DNA from: CAYJOG01 sp964371695 [NCBI: uncultured bacterium]
GTDB taxonomy: Bacteria; CAYJOG01
Length of the DNA: 9,651 nucleotides
NCBI GenBank assembly: GCA_964371695.1
Contig: CAYJOG010000068.1
Span: 1-9,651, forward strand
Direction: 5' to 3'
Shown here: piece after piece, positions 1-5,675 of the stretch
Position numbering within the stretch: the stretch's first letter is position 1
Layout of the letters: the number at the start of each line of letters is the position of its first letter
The notes under the pieces: model-generated
Databases searched by the model: none
Told to the model about the DNA's origin: nothing
What the model saw: the letters and a program-made list of their open reading frames with translations, nothing else
Made by a program: the position numbers and the translations under genes

Positions 1-147
1 GCCTTTGCTCGGCCAGATGCCCCAATGGGCATCTGGAAAGAACCCTCGCAAACTCGTGGATTTTTCAGGGTGTTTATCAACACCCTTTAGTATCCGAAGT
101 CCCCCACCTGGTTTATCCCGGCCTTGAAAAATGCCGTTATGCGGCAT
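1..147 (-). CDS. Possible 5' part of a small hypothetical ORF, running off the left edge
   Basis: An ATG at 147-145 on the minus strand opens 49 codons with no stop before the window edge. A purine-rich AGGTGG lies only three bases upstream of it, closer than usual for a ribosome binding site. The product would start MPHNGIFQGRDKPGGG and is basic and glycine-rich; I recognise no domain. If real, it diverges from the gene at 221. The main doubt is that all four stem-loops of this segment lie in or beside it, and the plus-strand frames are also open for some distance here. The open frame may therefore only reflect a repeat-like, stop-poor sequence. Confidence 0.22.
   Translation of the reverse strand, partial: MPHNGIFQGRDKPGGGLRILKGVDKHPEKSTSLRGFFPDAHWGIWPSKG
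13..36. repeat. Perfect 10-bp stem-loop
   Basis: CCAGATGCCC (13-22) and GGGCATCTGG (27-36) are exact inverted repeats around a CAAT loop. No run of T follows on either strand, so this is not a standard intrinsic terminator. It could be a REP-like unit, an RNA structure, or the stem of a terminator for a gene beyond the left edge. Confidence 0.6.
68..85. repeat. 7-bp stem-loop, weak terminator candidate
   Basis: GGGTGTT (68-74) pairs with AACACCC (79-85) around a TATC loop. Three T residues follow on the plus strand and a short A/T run precedes the stem. This is only weakly terminator-like. It is the second of four stem-loops within about 150 bases. Confidence 0.45.
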
Positions 148-165
148 GGCCCACCTGCTGGGCCA
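131..165. repeat. Two adjacent stem-loops sharing one base
   Basis: ATGCCG (131-136) pairs with CGGCAT (142-147) around a 5-base loop. TGGCCCA (147-153) pairs with TGGGCCA (159-165), also around a 5-base loop. The stems abut and share position 147, so they could stack as a tandem pair in RNA. They lie upstream of the putative promoter of the gene at 221. Confidence 0.45.
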
Positions 166-185
166 CCTTTGCTCAAAACAATGTC

Positions 186-214
186 TTGGTTTTATGCCAT
201 TTTGACCATAAAAT
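186..214 (+). promoter_or_regulatory. Putative promoter for the 221-1064 gene pair
   Basis: TTGGTT (186-191), a 17-base spacer and TAAAAT (209-214) resemble a sigma-70 promoter with a weak -35 and a good -10. The -10 ends six bases before the ATG at 221, which would place transcription initiation at or next to the start codon. No Shine-Dalgarno sequence precedes that ATG, so a leaderless transcript is plausible. An inverted repeat, TTTTATG (190-196) with CATAAAA (207-213), overlaps the promoter and could be an operator. Confidence 0.35.
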
Positions 215-220
215 CAGCTC

Positions 221-631
221 ATGGCCTTGGTGCAGACACAGGAAAAGACAGACTATGAAGGGCCTGTGGACTCATCCCTCCGTCGGGCGCGTCTGGAATC
301 CCTGCTGGAAGAACTGCGCGGGTGGGGCAGACAGCTTGGCCATGAACCGGTGGACGGTGTTCTGGAAAAAAGCGGCCTGCCCACCGTGACCTTTTTTTTG
401 GAAAAAGGCCAAGTGCGGGTGGCCTTTGTGCCAAGCCACCTGAACTTGCTGAATCTCGCAGGAAAAATAACCGTCAACGCCAATGGAAACCTGTTTTTCC
501 TTTGTGATGTGGCTTCCCTGAAAAAAGGAACCCCACCGAAATGGGTGTTGTTTCACCCTGGTGACCCTGAAGGCACACCCTGGTCCGAAGCGGTGTTGAA
601 AAGATTGTTTGAAATTGACTTCAATGGTTAA
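221..631 (+). CDS. Hypothetical protein, first gene of a HEPN-like pair
   Basis: The 136-residue product is not recognised. Residues about 17-40 are charged and look like an amphipathic helix rich in R, E and L. Residues about 52-110 alternate hydrophobic and polar residues as expected of beta strands, followed by a short helical C-terminus. No signal peptide or membrane segment is visible, so a small cytosolic alpha/beta protein is likely. The ATG at 221 has no ribosome binding site, but a -10-like hexamer ends six bases upstream. The stop overlaps the start of the next gene by eight bases, so the two are probably co-transcribed and translationally coupled. The gene contains a run of eight T (392-399) and is less GC-rich than the genes to its right. 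A partner, antitoxin or immunity role for the downstream HEPN-like protein is inference from the overlap only. Confidence 0.6.
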   Translation: MALVQTQEKTDYEGPVDSSLRRARLESLLEELRGWGRQLGHEPVDGVLEKSGLPTVTFFLEKGQVRVAFVPSHLNLLNLAGKITVNANGNLFFLCDVASLKKGTPPKWVLFHPGDPEGTPWSEAVLKRLFEIDFNG

Positions 632-1064
632 TGCTGCGGTGATCAAAACCCGGCTGAAGCTGTTGGGAGCGCATTACGGAAAACTCGCTTCGGCGTTGGG
701 TTTGCGGCTTGAGGGAGAGGAACTTACAGAAGTGGTGGCAACGCTTGACCGGGCGTTTTTCCTGCTTTTGTTCGCACAGGTAGAGGCCATTGTGGTGTGG
801 AAAGTGCGGCAAAAGAGCGAGGATATTTATCAAACGCTTATGCAGGAACCATTGCAGAAGGGCGGGGCATGGGGTTTCAAGGGCCTTGTGGATTGGCTGG
901 GGGCTGAACAGGTTCTGCCGGTGAAAGATGCTGAAAAAATCGTTCTTCTGTACGACAACCACCGAAACCCTTTGGTTCATGGTCGTGAGCTTGAAGAGGC
1001 GGATATTTCATTTGAAGAAGAAATGAACTGTTTGGCCCCCTTTTTCGGCCACTTATTGTCTTGA
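624..1064 (+). CDS. HEPN-like protein with RNxxxH motif (possible ribonuclease)
   Basis: From the ATG at 624 the product has 146 residues; a TTG at 609 would add five. It looks all-helical. A hydrophobic helix contains FFLLLFAQVEA with E54, and near the C-terminus is HRNPLVHG with R114, N115 and H119. HEPN nucleases carry a conserved R, usually followed by N, D or H, then four to six residues to a catalytic H; this motif fits, as does the upstream helix with an acidic residue. HEPN proteins act as RNases in toxin-antitoxin, abortive-infection and CRISPR systems, or as inactive helper domains. The start overlaps the upstream gene by eight bases with no obvious ribosome binding site, suggesting coupling. 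The 3' end overlaps the convergent membrane-protein gene by 12 bases. The RNase role is inference; the HEPN-like assignment rests on the motif and the helical pattern. Confidence 0.6.
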   Translation: MVNAAVIKTRLKLLGAHYGKLASALGLRLEGEELTEVVATLDRAFFLLLFAQVEAIVVWKVRQKSEDIYQTLMQEPLQKGGAWGFKGLVDWLGAEQVLPVKDAEKIVLLYDNHRNPLVHGRELEEADISFEEEMNCLAPFFGHLLS

Positions 1065-3083
1065 CCGCACCCGGTACATCACCAGACGCCACGGGGCGGG
1101 AGCCTTGTGTTTCGCCAGCTTCATCGCAGGCCCCGGTGTGAGAGCGATTTTCCGGTCTGCCACGGGCGAAAGTTCAAAATGCTGCCTCAGCCAGCGGCGC
1201 TGTCCTGGCGGGCGCAGGAACCCTTCATAGACATAAACAGGGCGCGAGCCGAACAGCTCCTGCCCCGGATTTTTGACGCCCATCACCTGAAGCTTGTGCA
1301 GCGAGAACACGGTCTGTCCCCTGCCCTGCCACCACAATAGGGCCGCCAGATGTTCCTGATAATTGCTGCGGCGTTTTTCGGCAGGGGTGTGGTCGGGCGT
1401 GAGGATCACCGCGGCGCGGGGCAGCCGCCGGGCAGTTTTTTCAAAAAACGCGACTTCTTTTTGCAAGCTGTCATAACGCATGGGCACCCAGGCCATGGGC
1501 AGTTGCAGCAGGCCCCCCAGCACCACCAGAAAAACTGTCGCCTTTTGCGAAAACACCTGTGAGAGACCCGACACCACCAGCAGGCACACCAGGGGCATGG
1601 CCGCGGCCAGATAACGCCCGTTGCCCCACACCGGATTTTCCGGCGCAGGGCTGAGCCACGCCACGGCAACAGCCAAAGCCAGCAGACCGCCCCACAGGAC
1701 AACCCCCTGCGCCTTTTCTTTTCTCAGCGCCAAAAGCGCCAGCGGCAGCGCCGGTGTCCATGCGTGCAGCGGCGGCAAAAACACACCGGGGGCCGACAAA
1801 AAAACTTCCCGCAATGTGCCTTGGGATTTTCCTGACCAGTGCCCCAACGCCGTGACGCCATGGGGGGCCGCCTGTTGCAGCAACCACCACTGGGGCCAGA
1901 AAGGAATCAGCCCCACCACCAGCACCACCAGACAAGCCACCAGCAACGGCAGCCGGATTTTTCTCCGCCAGCCCCACACCAGCAGCACCCCCACACCCAA
2001 AACCAGAAACACCAGTCCCTCTGGCCGTGTATAAGCCATGGCCAGACTGCTGAAGGTCACCAGCAGCGCCGAGCGCCGGGGCCTGAAAATTTCTCCAGAA
2101 AGCGGGACCACCGCCATGACCCAAAACAGCAACAGCAGGCTCAACAGCAGGCCGCCGTCCACACTGGCCATGTGGCGCTGCCAGAGTGGCGTACACCACA
2201 ACGCCAGCACGGCGGCAAACGCCAGGGCGGGGCTTTTTTCAGGGAACATTCGCCGGGCAGCCACCGCCAGCAGCAGGGTCGACAGGGCGCTCTCAAACAT
2301 CCGCAGCAACAACAGCACGAGGGCGCGGGGTTGTCCCAACCCTTCCAGCACATGGGCCAAAAGCTGCGCCAGCAACCCCTGGGCAAAAAACGGGAAGTCA
2401 CCATTGCCTGGCAGCGTGCGGGGCAACTCGTGAAAACTCATGGGGGCAAAAGCGGCCAGCCCCCCCAGCAAAGCCCCCACCAGCGTCAACAACCCCAACA
2501 CCCACACGCGGCCCGCAAAAAGTGGCACAGACACCCCCACCAGCCAAAAGCCCAGCCCCAGCGCCCCCAGCAGCGCCAAGCCACTGGCGGTTTTGGCCCA
2601 GCCTTGCCAAAAGGGCGAAAAAGTTTGGGACGGCCTTTGCTCCCCTTTGCCCGCCAGCGGATTGCCGGGGCCTTCGGGCACGGACACCAGGGCGTTTTGC
2701 CGCGCACCCAGCAGGGGCAAAAGCGCCCGGTGCAGGGGCATGGCTGCGAGCTTTTTTTCTTCACGGCGAATGTGCCCCACCAGTTGTTTCAGGCAACGCT
2801 CTGACTGGCCGCTCACCTGCGCCCCCACATAACGCACATCAAAACGCGCCGTGTGGTCATAGGCCGGCGCAGTGCTTTGAGGTGTGAGCATCACCCGCAG
2901 CACCGGCGGCGGCCCCAGCCGCAGCATCACCCAAGTGTTTTTTTCACTCAGCAACCAGCCCTGGGTCTCCACAGCGCAGGGGGCGGGCAGCGGGCCAAAC
3001 AGGGGCGGCGTTTTTTTGGGCGCGGCGTGGCCTTGGCCGGACATCAAAAGCATCAGAAAAAAAAGCCAAAACCGCCGGGGCAC
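1053..3083 (-). CDS. Polytopic membrane protein, GT-C glycosyltransferase-like
   Basis: The 676-residue product starts at a GTG; an in-frame TAA three codons upstream rules out a longer form. A signal peptide (RR, hydrophobic residues 5-14, cleavage near GHA-A at 20-21) is followed by about 140 residues that should be periplasmic, with two cysteines (C36, C97) that could form a disulfide. About ten to twelve hydrophobic segments follow between roughly 165 and 533, then a soluble tail of about 140 residues. After the second segment a loop carries E219 and D229, and YTRPEGL lies at 351-357. An acidic first loop and a TRPEG-type motif are seen in PMT/ArnT-like GT-C transferases, which move sugars from polyprenyl-phosphate donors outside the membrane. 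Substrate unknown. The long N-terminal domain before the membrane core is unusual. An ATG at 3053 would lose most of the signal peptide. Confidence 0.6.
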   Translation of the reverse strand: MPRRFWLFFLMLLMSGQGHAAPKKTPPLFGPLPAPCAVETQGWLLSEKNTWVMLRLGPPPVLRVMLTPQSTAPAYDHTARFDVRYVGAQVSGQSERCLKQLVGHIRREEKKLAAMPLHRALLPLLGARQNALVSVPEGPGNPLAGKGEQRPSQTFSPFWQGWAKTASGLALLGALGLGFWLVGVSVPLFAGRVWVLGLLTLVGALLGGLAAFAPMSFHELPRTLPGNGDFPFFAQGLLAQLLAHVLEGLGQPRALVLLLLRMFESALSTLLLAVAARRMFPEKSPALAFAAVLALWCTPLWQRHMASVDGGLLLSLLLLFWVMAVVPLSGEIFRPRRSALLVTFSSLAMAYTRPEGLVFLVLGVGVLLVWGWRRKIRLPLLVACLVVLVVGLIPFWPQWWLLQQAAPHGVTALGHWSGKSQGTLREVFLSAPGVFLPPLHAWTPALPLALLALRKEKAQGVVLWGGLLALAVAVAWLSPAPENPVWGNGRYLAAAMPLVCLLVVSGLSQVFSQKATVFLVVLGGLLQLPMAWVPMRYDSLQKEVAFFEKTARRLPRAAVILTPDHTPAEKRRSNYQEHLAALLWWQGRGQTVFSLHKLQVMGVKNPGQELFGSRPVYVYEGFLRPPGQRRWLRQHFELSPVADRKIALTPGPAMKLAKHKAPAPWRLVMYRVRSRQ

Positions 3084-3112
3084 CCCCCCATCTTAAATCC
3101 CCAAAAACTGTT

Positions 3113-3141
3113 CTGACTTTGTTGCCCGCCTGCGACAAAAT
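3113..3141 (+). promoter_or_regulatory. Putative purD promoter overlapping an inverted repeat
   Basis: CTGACT (3113-3118), 17 bases, then CAAAAT (3136-3141) is a weak sigma-70-like match. It overlaps an 8-bp inverted repeat, TTTGTTGC (3118-3125) with GCGACAAA (3132-3139), broken only by one T:G pair. The repeat could be a repressor operator or a leader hairpin. It does not match the E. coli PurR box as I know it. Confidence 0.3.
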
Positions 3142-3162
3142 GGGCGCTCGGAAAATTGCAGC

Positions 3163-3168
3163 AGGAGG
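3163..3168 (+). promoter_or_regulatory. Strong ribosome binding site for purD
   Basis: AGGAGG lies five bases before the ATG at 3174 and selects that start over the in-frame TTG at 3156. It is the only consensus Shine-Dalgarno sequence I see in front of a gene in this window. Confidence 0.8.
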
Positions 3169-3173
3169 CCCCC

Positions 3174-4454
3174 ATGTCTGGCCCAAAAACGGTGTTAGTG
3201 ATTGGCGGCGGCGGGCGGGAACACGCCCTGGCGCTGAGCTTCAAAAAAGACCCCCAGGTGGGGCGCGTGCTGGTGAGTCCGGGCAACGGCGGCACGGCAA
3301 CAGACGCCGAAAACGTGTCCGTGCCCCTCACGCCCGACACCGTGGCCGAACTGGTGCAGCGCGAAAGTGTGGACCTGGTGTGGATAGGCCCGGAGGCTCC
3401 CCTGGCCGAAGGTCTGGCCGATGGCCTGCGCCAGCGGGGTGTGACCTGTGTCGGCCCGGTGCAGGGCGGGGCCATGCTGGAGGCGGACAAGGCGTTTTCC
3501 AAAAACTTCATGCAGGAGTTCGACATTCCCACCGGCAGGGCGGTGACCGTGACGGACCTGGACACGGCGCTGAAGGAACTGGAAAGTTTTGAAGGGGGCG
3601 AAGACGCGCCGGTGGTGATCAAGGCCGCTGGTCTGGCAGCGGGCAAGGGTGTGGTGGTGTGCCAGAACAAAGCCCAGGCCCGTGAGGTGCTGAAAGATTT
3701 CCTGCAATCGGGAGCCATGGGCAAAGCAGGTGAGAAGGTGCTCATCGAGCAGTTTCTGGACGGGGAAGAAACCACCGTGCTGGTGTTCGTAAGCGGCGGG
3801 GACTATGTGATGATGCCCGCCAGCCAGGATCACAAACGCCTGGGCGAGGGCGACACCGGCCCCAACACCGGCGGCATGGGGGCCTATGCCCCCGCCCCCG
3901 TGGCCACGCCCGATGTGCTGAAAAAAGCCGAAGAAAAAATATTGCGGCCCACGCTGGCGGGGCTGAAACAACGGGGTGTGTTTTATGACGGCGTGTTGTA
4001 TCTGGGCCTGATGGTGGTGGCGGGCGAGCCGTTGGTCATCGAATACAACGTGCGGTTTGGAGACCCGGAAACACAGGTGATTCTGCCCATGCTGCGCACC
4101 AGTCTGTATGACATCGCCATGGCCATGGCGCAGGGCCGACTGGGTGAAATAAAAGTGGACTTCGACCTCAGCCCCACCGCCACGGTGGTGCTGGCCAGCG
4201 CCGGTTATCCGGGGGACTACGCCAAGGGCAAGGTCATCACGGGGCTGGCTCAGCAGGCGGCGGGCGTCACGGTGTTTCACGCGGGCACCCAAAAACAGGG
4301 CGGCGAAGTGCGCACCAGCGGCGGGCGCGTGCTGAACGTGACCGCCAGCGGCCCCACCCTGCGCGAGGCGCTGGAAAAATGTTACGCCCGCATCGAACAG
4401 ATCGATTTCGAGGGCAAAACCTTCCGCCGCGACATCGGCCACCGGGCGCTGTGA
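3174..4454 (+). CDS. purD: Phosphoribosylamine--glycine ligase (GAR synthetase)
   Basis: PurD catalyses the ATP-dependent joining of glycine to phosphoribosylamine, the second step of purine synthesis, in the cytosol. The 426-residue product matches the usual bacterial length of about 420-430. GGGGREHAL near residue 11 opens the N-terminal domain. KAAGLAAGKGV (150-160) belongs to the ATP-grasp fold, DHKRLGEGDTGPNTGGMGAY (219-238) is the conserved nucleotide-binding stretch, and RFGDPETQ (294-301) is the family signature with metal-binding acidic residues. All key motifs are intact. The ATG at 3174 is preceded by AGGAGG, which favours it over a TTG six codons upstream. The stop overlaps the GTG of tmk by four bases (GTGA), so the two genes form a translationally coupled operon. 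The divergent neighbour is the GT-C-like gene. purH, a common partner of purD, is not in view. Confidence 0.97.
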   Translation: MSGPKTVLVIGGGGREHALALSFKKDPQVGRVLVSPGNGGTATDAENVSVPLTPDTVAELVQRESVDLVWIGPEAPLAEGLADGLRQRGVTCVGPVQGGAMLEADKAFSKNFMQEFDIPTGRAVTVTDLDTALKELESFEGGEDAPVVIKAAGLAAGKGVVVCQNKAQAREVLKDFLQSGAMGKAGEKVLIEQFLDGEETTVLVFVSGGDYVMMPASQDHKRLGEGDTGPNTGGMGAYAPAPVATPDVLKKAEEKILRPTLAGLKQRGVFYDGVLYLGLMVVAGEPLVIEYNVRFGDPETQVILPMLRTSLYDIAMAMAQGRLGEIKVDFDLSPTATVVLASAGYPGDYAKGKVITGLAQQAAGVTVFHAGTQKQGGEVRTSGGRVLNVTASGPTLREALEKCYARIEQIDFEGKTFRRDIGHRAL

Positions 4455-5107
4455 ATCACCCTGATAATACGGCCGTGGCAAAAAAGAAATCATCAGGATT
4501 TTTTGTGGCCTTCGAGGGCCTGGAGGGCTGCGGAAAAAGCACGCAACTCAAGCTGCTGGCCACGGCCCTGCGCCGCCATGGCCTCGCGGTGACCGCCACC
4601 CGCGAGCCGGGGGGCACGGCGCTGGGGCGACGCTTGCGACAGGTGCTGCTGCACGACGACACCGAACACCCCAGCCCCGCCGAAGAGTTCCTCATGTTTT
4701 TGCTGGACCGTCAGGCCCACCTGCGCAAGGTCATTCTGCCTGCGCTCGCGCAAGGCGGCGTGGTGCTGAGCGACCGTTACCATTACAGCACGCTGGCCTA
4801 TCAGGAACCCGGCGGCAAGGCCCTGTCGCCCCATTGGGTGGATTTTTCGTGGGAGATGATTGGCGGCGTCAGACCCAATCTGGTGGTGCTGCTGGACATG
4901 CCTCCCCAGGCGGCCTTCCAGCGCCTGGCGCACCGCACGCAGGACAAAATCGAGCGCCGGGGCGAGACCTATTTCCGCCGCGTGCGCCAGCGATTTCTCA
5001 CCCTGGCCAAGCAGGAGCCAGAGCGTTTTCTGGTGCTCAAGGCGGCCCAACCGGTGGAGGAACTGCATCAGTTGGTGCTGGCGCGGGTGAAGGCGAAGTT
5101 GGCCTGA
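4451..5107 (+). CDS. tmk: Thymidylate kinase
   Basis: Tmk phosphorylates dTMP to dTDP with ATP, an essential step of dTTP supply. From the GTG at 4451 the product has 218 residues, close to the usual 205-215. The P-loop is GLEGCGKST (23-31) and TREPGGT (50-56) holds the conserved R-E pair. DRYHYSTLAYQ (108-118) matches the DRY family signature, and the lid at about 160-180 is arginine-rich. An E. coli-type enzyme, with lid arginines and no basic residue inside the P-loop, is suggested. The start overlaps the purD stop as GTGA; an in-frame GTG at 4475 is an alternative that would remove eight residues. tmk is often followed by holB; here the next genes are a convergent toxin-antitoxin pair whose end lies only ten bases away. 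Confidence 0.95.
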   Translation: MNHPDNTAVAKKKSSGFFVAFEGLEGCGKSTQLKLLATALRRHGLAVTATREPGGTALGRRLRQVLLHDDTEHPSPAEEFLMFLLDRQAHLRKVILPALAQGGVVLSDRYHYSTLAYQEPGGKALSPHWVDFSWEMIGGVRPNLVVLLDMPPQAAFQRLAHRTQDKIERRGETYFRRVRQRFLTLAKQEPERFLVLKAAQPVEELHQLVLARVKAKLA

Positions 5108-5117
5108 CGAAAAGCCC

Positions 5118-5408
5118 CTATACCGGTGGCCTGCTCTGGGCCTGATGAAAAATGCGGACGATGGTGATGGCCTCATCCGTAACTTCGTAAACCAAGTCCA
5201 GCCTTGTCCGCAGAACTGGAATTTTGCGCACGGTGGGCCGCTGGGCATAAGCAATTCCCGCATGGGGAAATTGCTGCAACAACTCCATGGTGCGTGCAAC
5301 GCGGTGTGTCACCAAGGCTGCGCCTTGTAGACTTTGACCCTGAACACATAACACAATCCGACTCAGATCTTCCGCCGCAGCGGCGGAAATCCTAAACTTC
5401 CGCTGCAT
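5118..5408 (-). CDS. ParE/RelE-family toxin
   Basis: The 96-residue product fits the ParE/RelE toxin fold. The N-terminal ISAAAAEDLSRI corresponds to the usual first strand and helix with A, D and L; a second helix (MELLQQFPHAG) comes next. RKIPV (61-65), LVYEV (72-76) and the closing IVRIFHQAQ (83-91) match the conserved strands of ParE proteins. ParE members block DNA gyrase and RelE members cleave mRNA on the ribosome; which applies cannot be told here, though the closing RIFH-Q pattern looks more ParE-like. The ATG at 5408 lies 17 bases inside the antitoxin gene, so the pair is an overlapping antitoxin-first operon. A TTG at 5411 would add one residue. A perfect palindrome lies about 20 bases into the gene. 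Confidence 0.85.
   Translation of the reverse strand: MQRKFRISAAAAEDLSRIVLCVQGQSLQGAALVTHRVARTMELLQQFPHAGIAYAQRPTVRKIPVLRTRLDLVYEVTDEAITIVRIFHQAQSRPPV
5370..5388. repeat. 19-base palindrome at the start of the toxin gene
   Basis: TTCCGCCGC (5370-5378) and GCGGCGGAA (5380-5388) are perfect inverted repeats around one base. It encodes part of the AAAAE stretch of the toxin. In the toxin mRNA it would form a GC-rich hairpin about 20 bases after the start codon, which could lower toxin translation. It could equally arise by chance from alanine codons. Confidence 0.5.
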
Positions 5409-5583
5409 CAACTTCGGGCAAACCGTGCTTTTGACGAATTTCTTTCAGGACAGTCTCCAAATCGCTTACCCGTCCCGAACGGATATCTGCCAGCCCTGCG
5501 TCAACCAAAGCCAGTTCTTCTGCCGAAGCAGTCACCGATGGCTCCTTGTGGACATCCAGGATGGGCGTTGCAAGTTTTTGCAT
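5392..5583 (-). CDS. Antitoxin of the ParE/RelE-type module
   Basis: The 63-residue acidic product begins at an ATG and overlaps the toxin start by 17 bases. The central EELALVDAGLADIRSGRVS (22-40) resembles the DAGLADIxAGRV segment common in antitoxins and CopG-like proteins paired with ParE toxins. The helix after it (LETVLKEIRQKHG) would be the toxin-binding part. The protein is short, and I see no clear ribbon-helix-helix DNA-binding domain, though residues 1-20 could supply a single strand. It should bind and neutralise the toxin; autoregulation is less certain for a protein this small. No good Shine-Dalgarno sequence precedes the ATG. The 92-base gap to the divergent radical SAM gene must hold its promoter; I could not assign one with confidence. 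Confidence 0.75.
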   Translation of the reverse strand: MQKLATPILDVHKEPSVTASAEELALVDAGLADIRSGRVSDLETVLKEIRQKHGLPEVDAAEV

Positions 5584-5662
5584 AACAAGGTTAGCCTAGC
5601 ACTCATAACCCAGAGATCGAAATAAAAACAGCCCATAAACCCAAGGATTTCACTACCCCCCC

Positions 5663-5668
5663 TATAAT
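5663..5668 (+). promoter_or_regulatory. Consensus -10 hexamer before the radical SAM gene
   Basis: A perfect TATAAT ends seven bases before the GTG at 5676, after a run of seven C. I find no good -35 at 16-18 bases. If used, transcription would begin at about the first base of the start codon. No Shine-Dalgarno sequence is present, so a leaderless message is possible. Confidence 0.4.
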
Positions 5669-5675
5669 CCACAGC

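Noticed and set aside
3-389. Plus-strand frame open from the left edge to 389
   Set aside because: It is rich in C, W and H, has no family resemblance and largely overlaps the better-supported gene at 221, so I treat it as a shadow.
1839-2804. Plus-strand 321-codon frame opposite the GT-C-like gene
   Set aside because: Composition is dominated by Q, H, P and R, as expected from reading GC-rich hydrophobic codons backwards. The minus-strand product has a signal peptide and membrane helices.
3195-4493. Minus-strand open frame of 432 codons opposite purD
   Set aside because: It is the antisense shadow of purD, rich in H, Q and G with no family motif; purD itself has every expected motif and a strong ribosome binding site.
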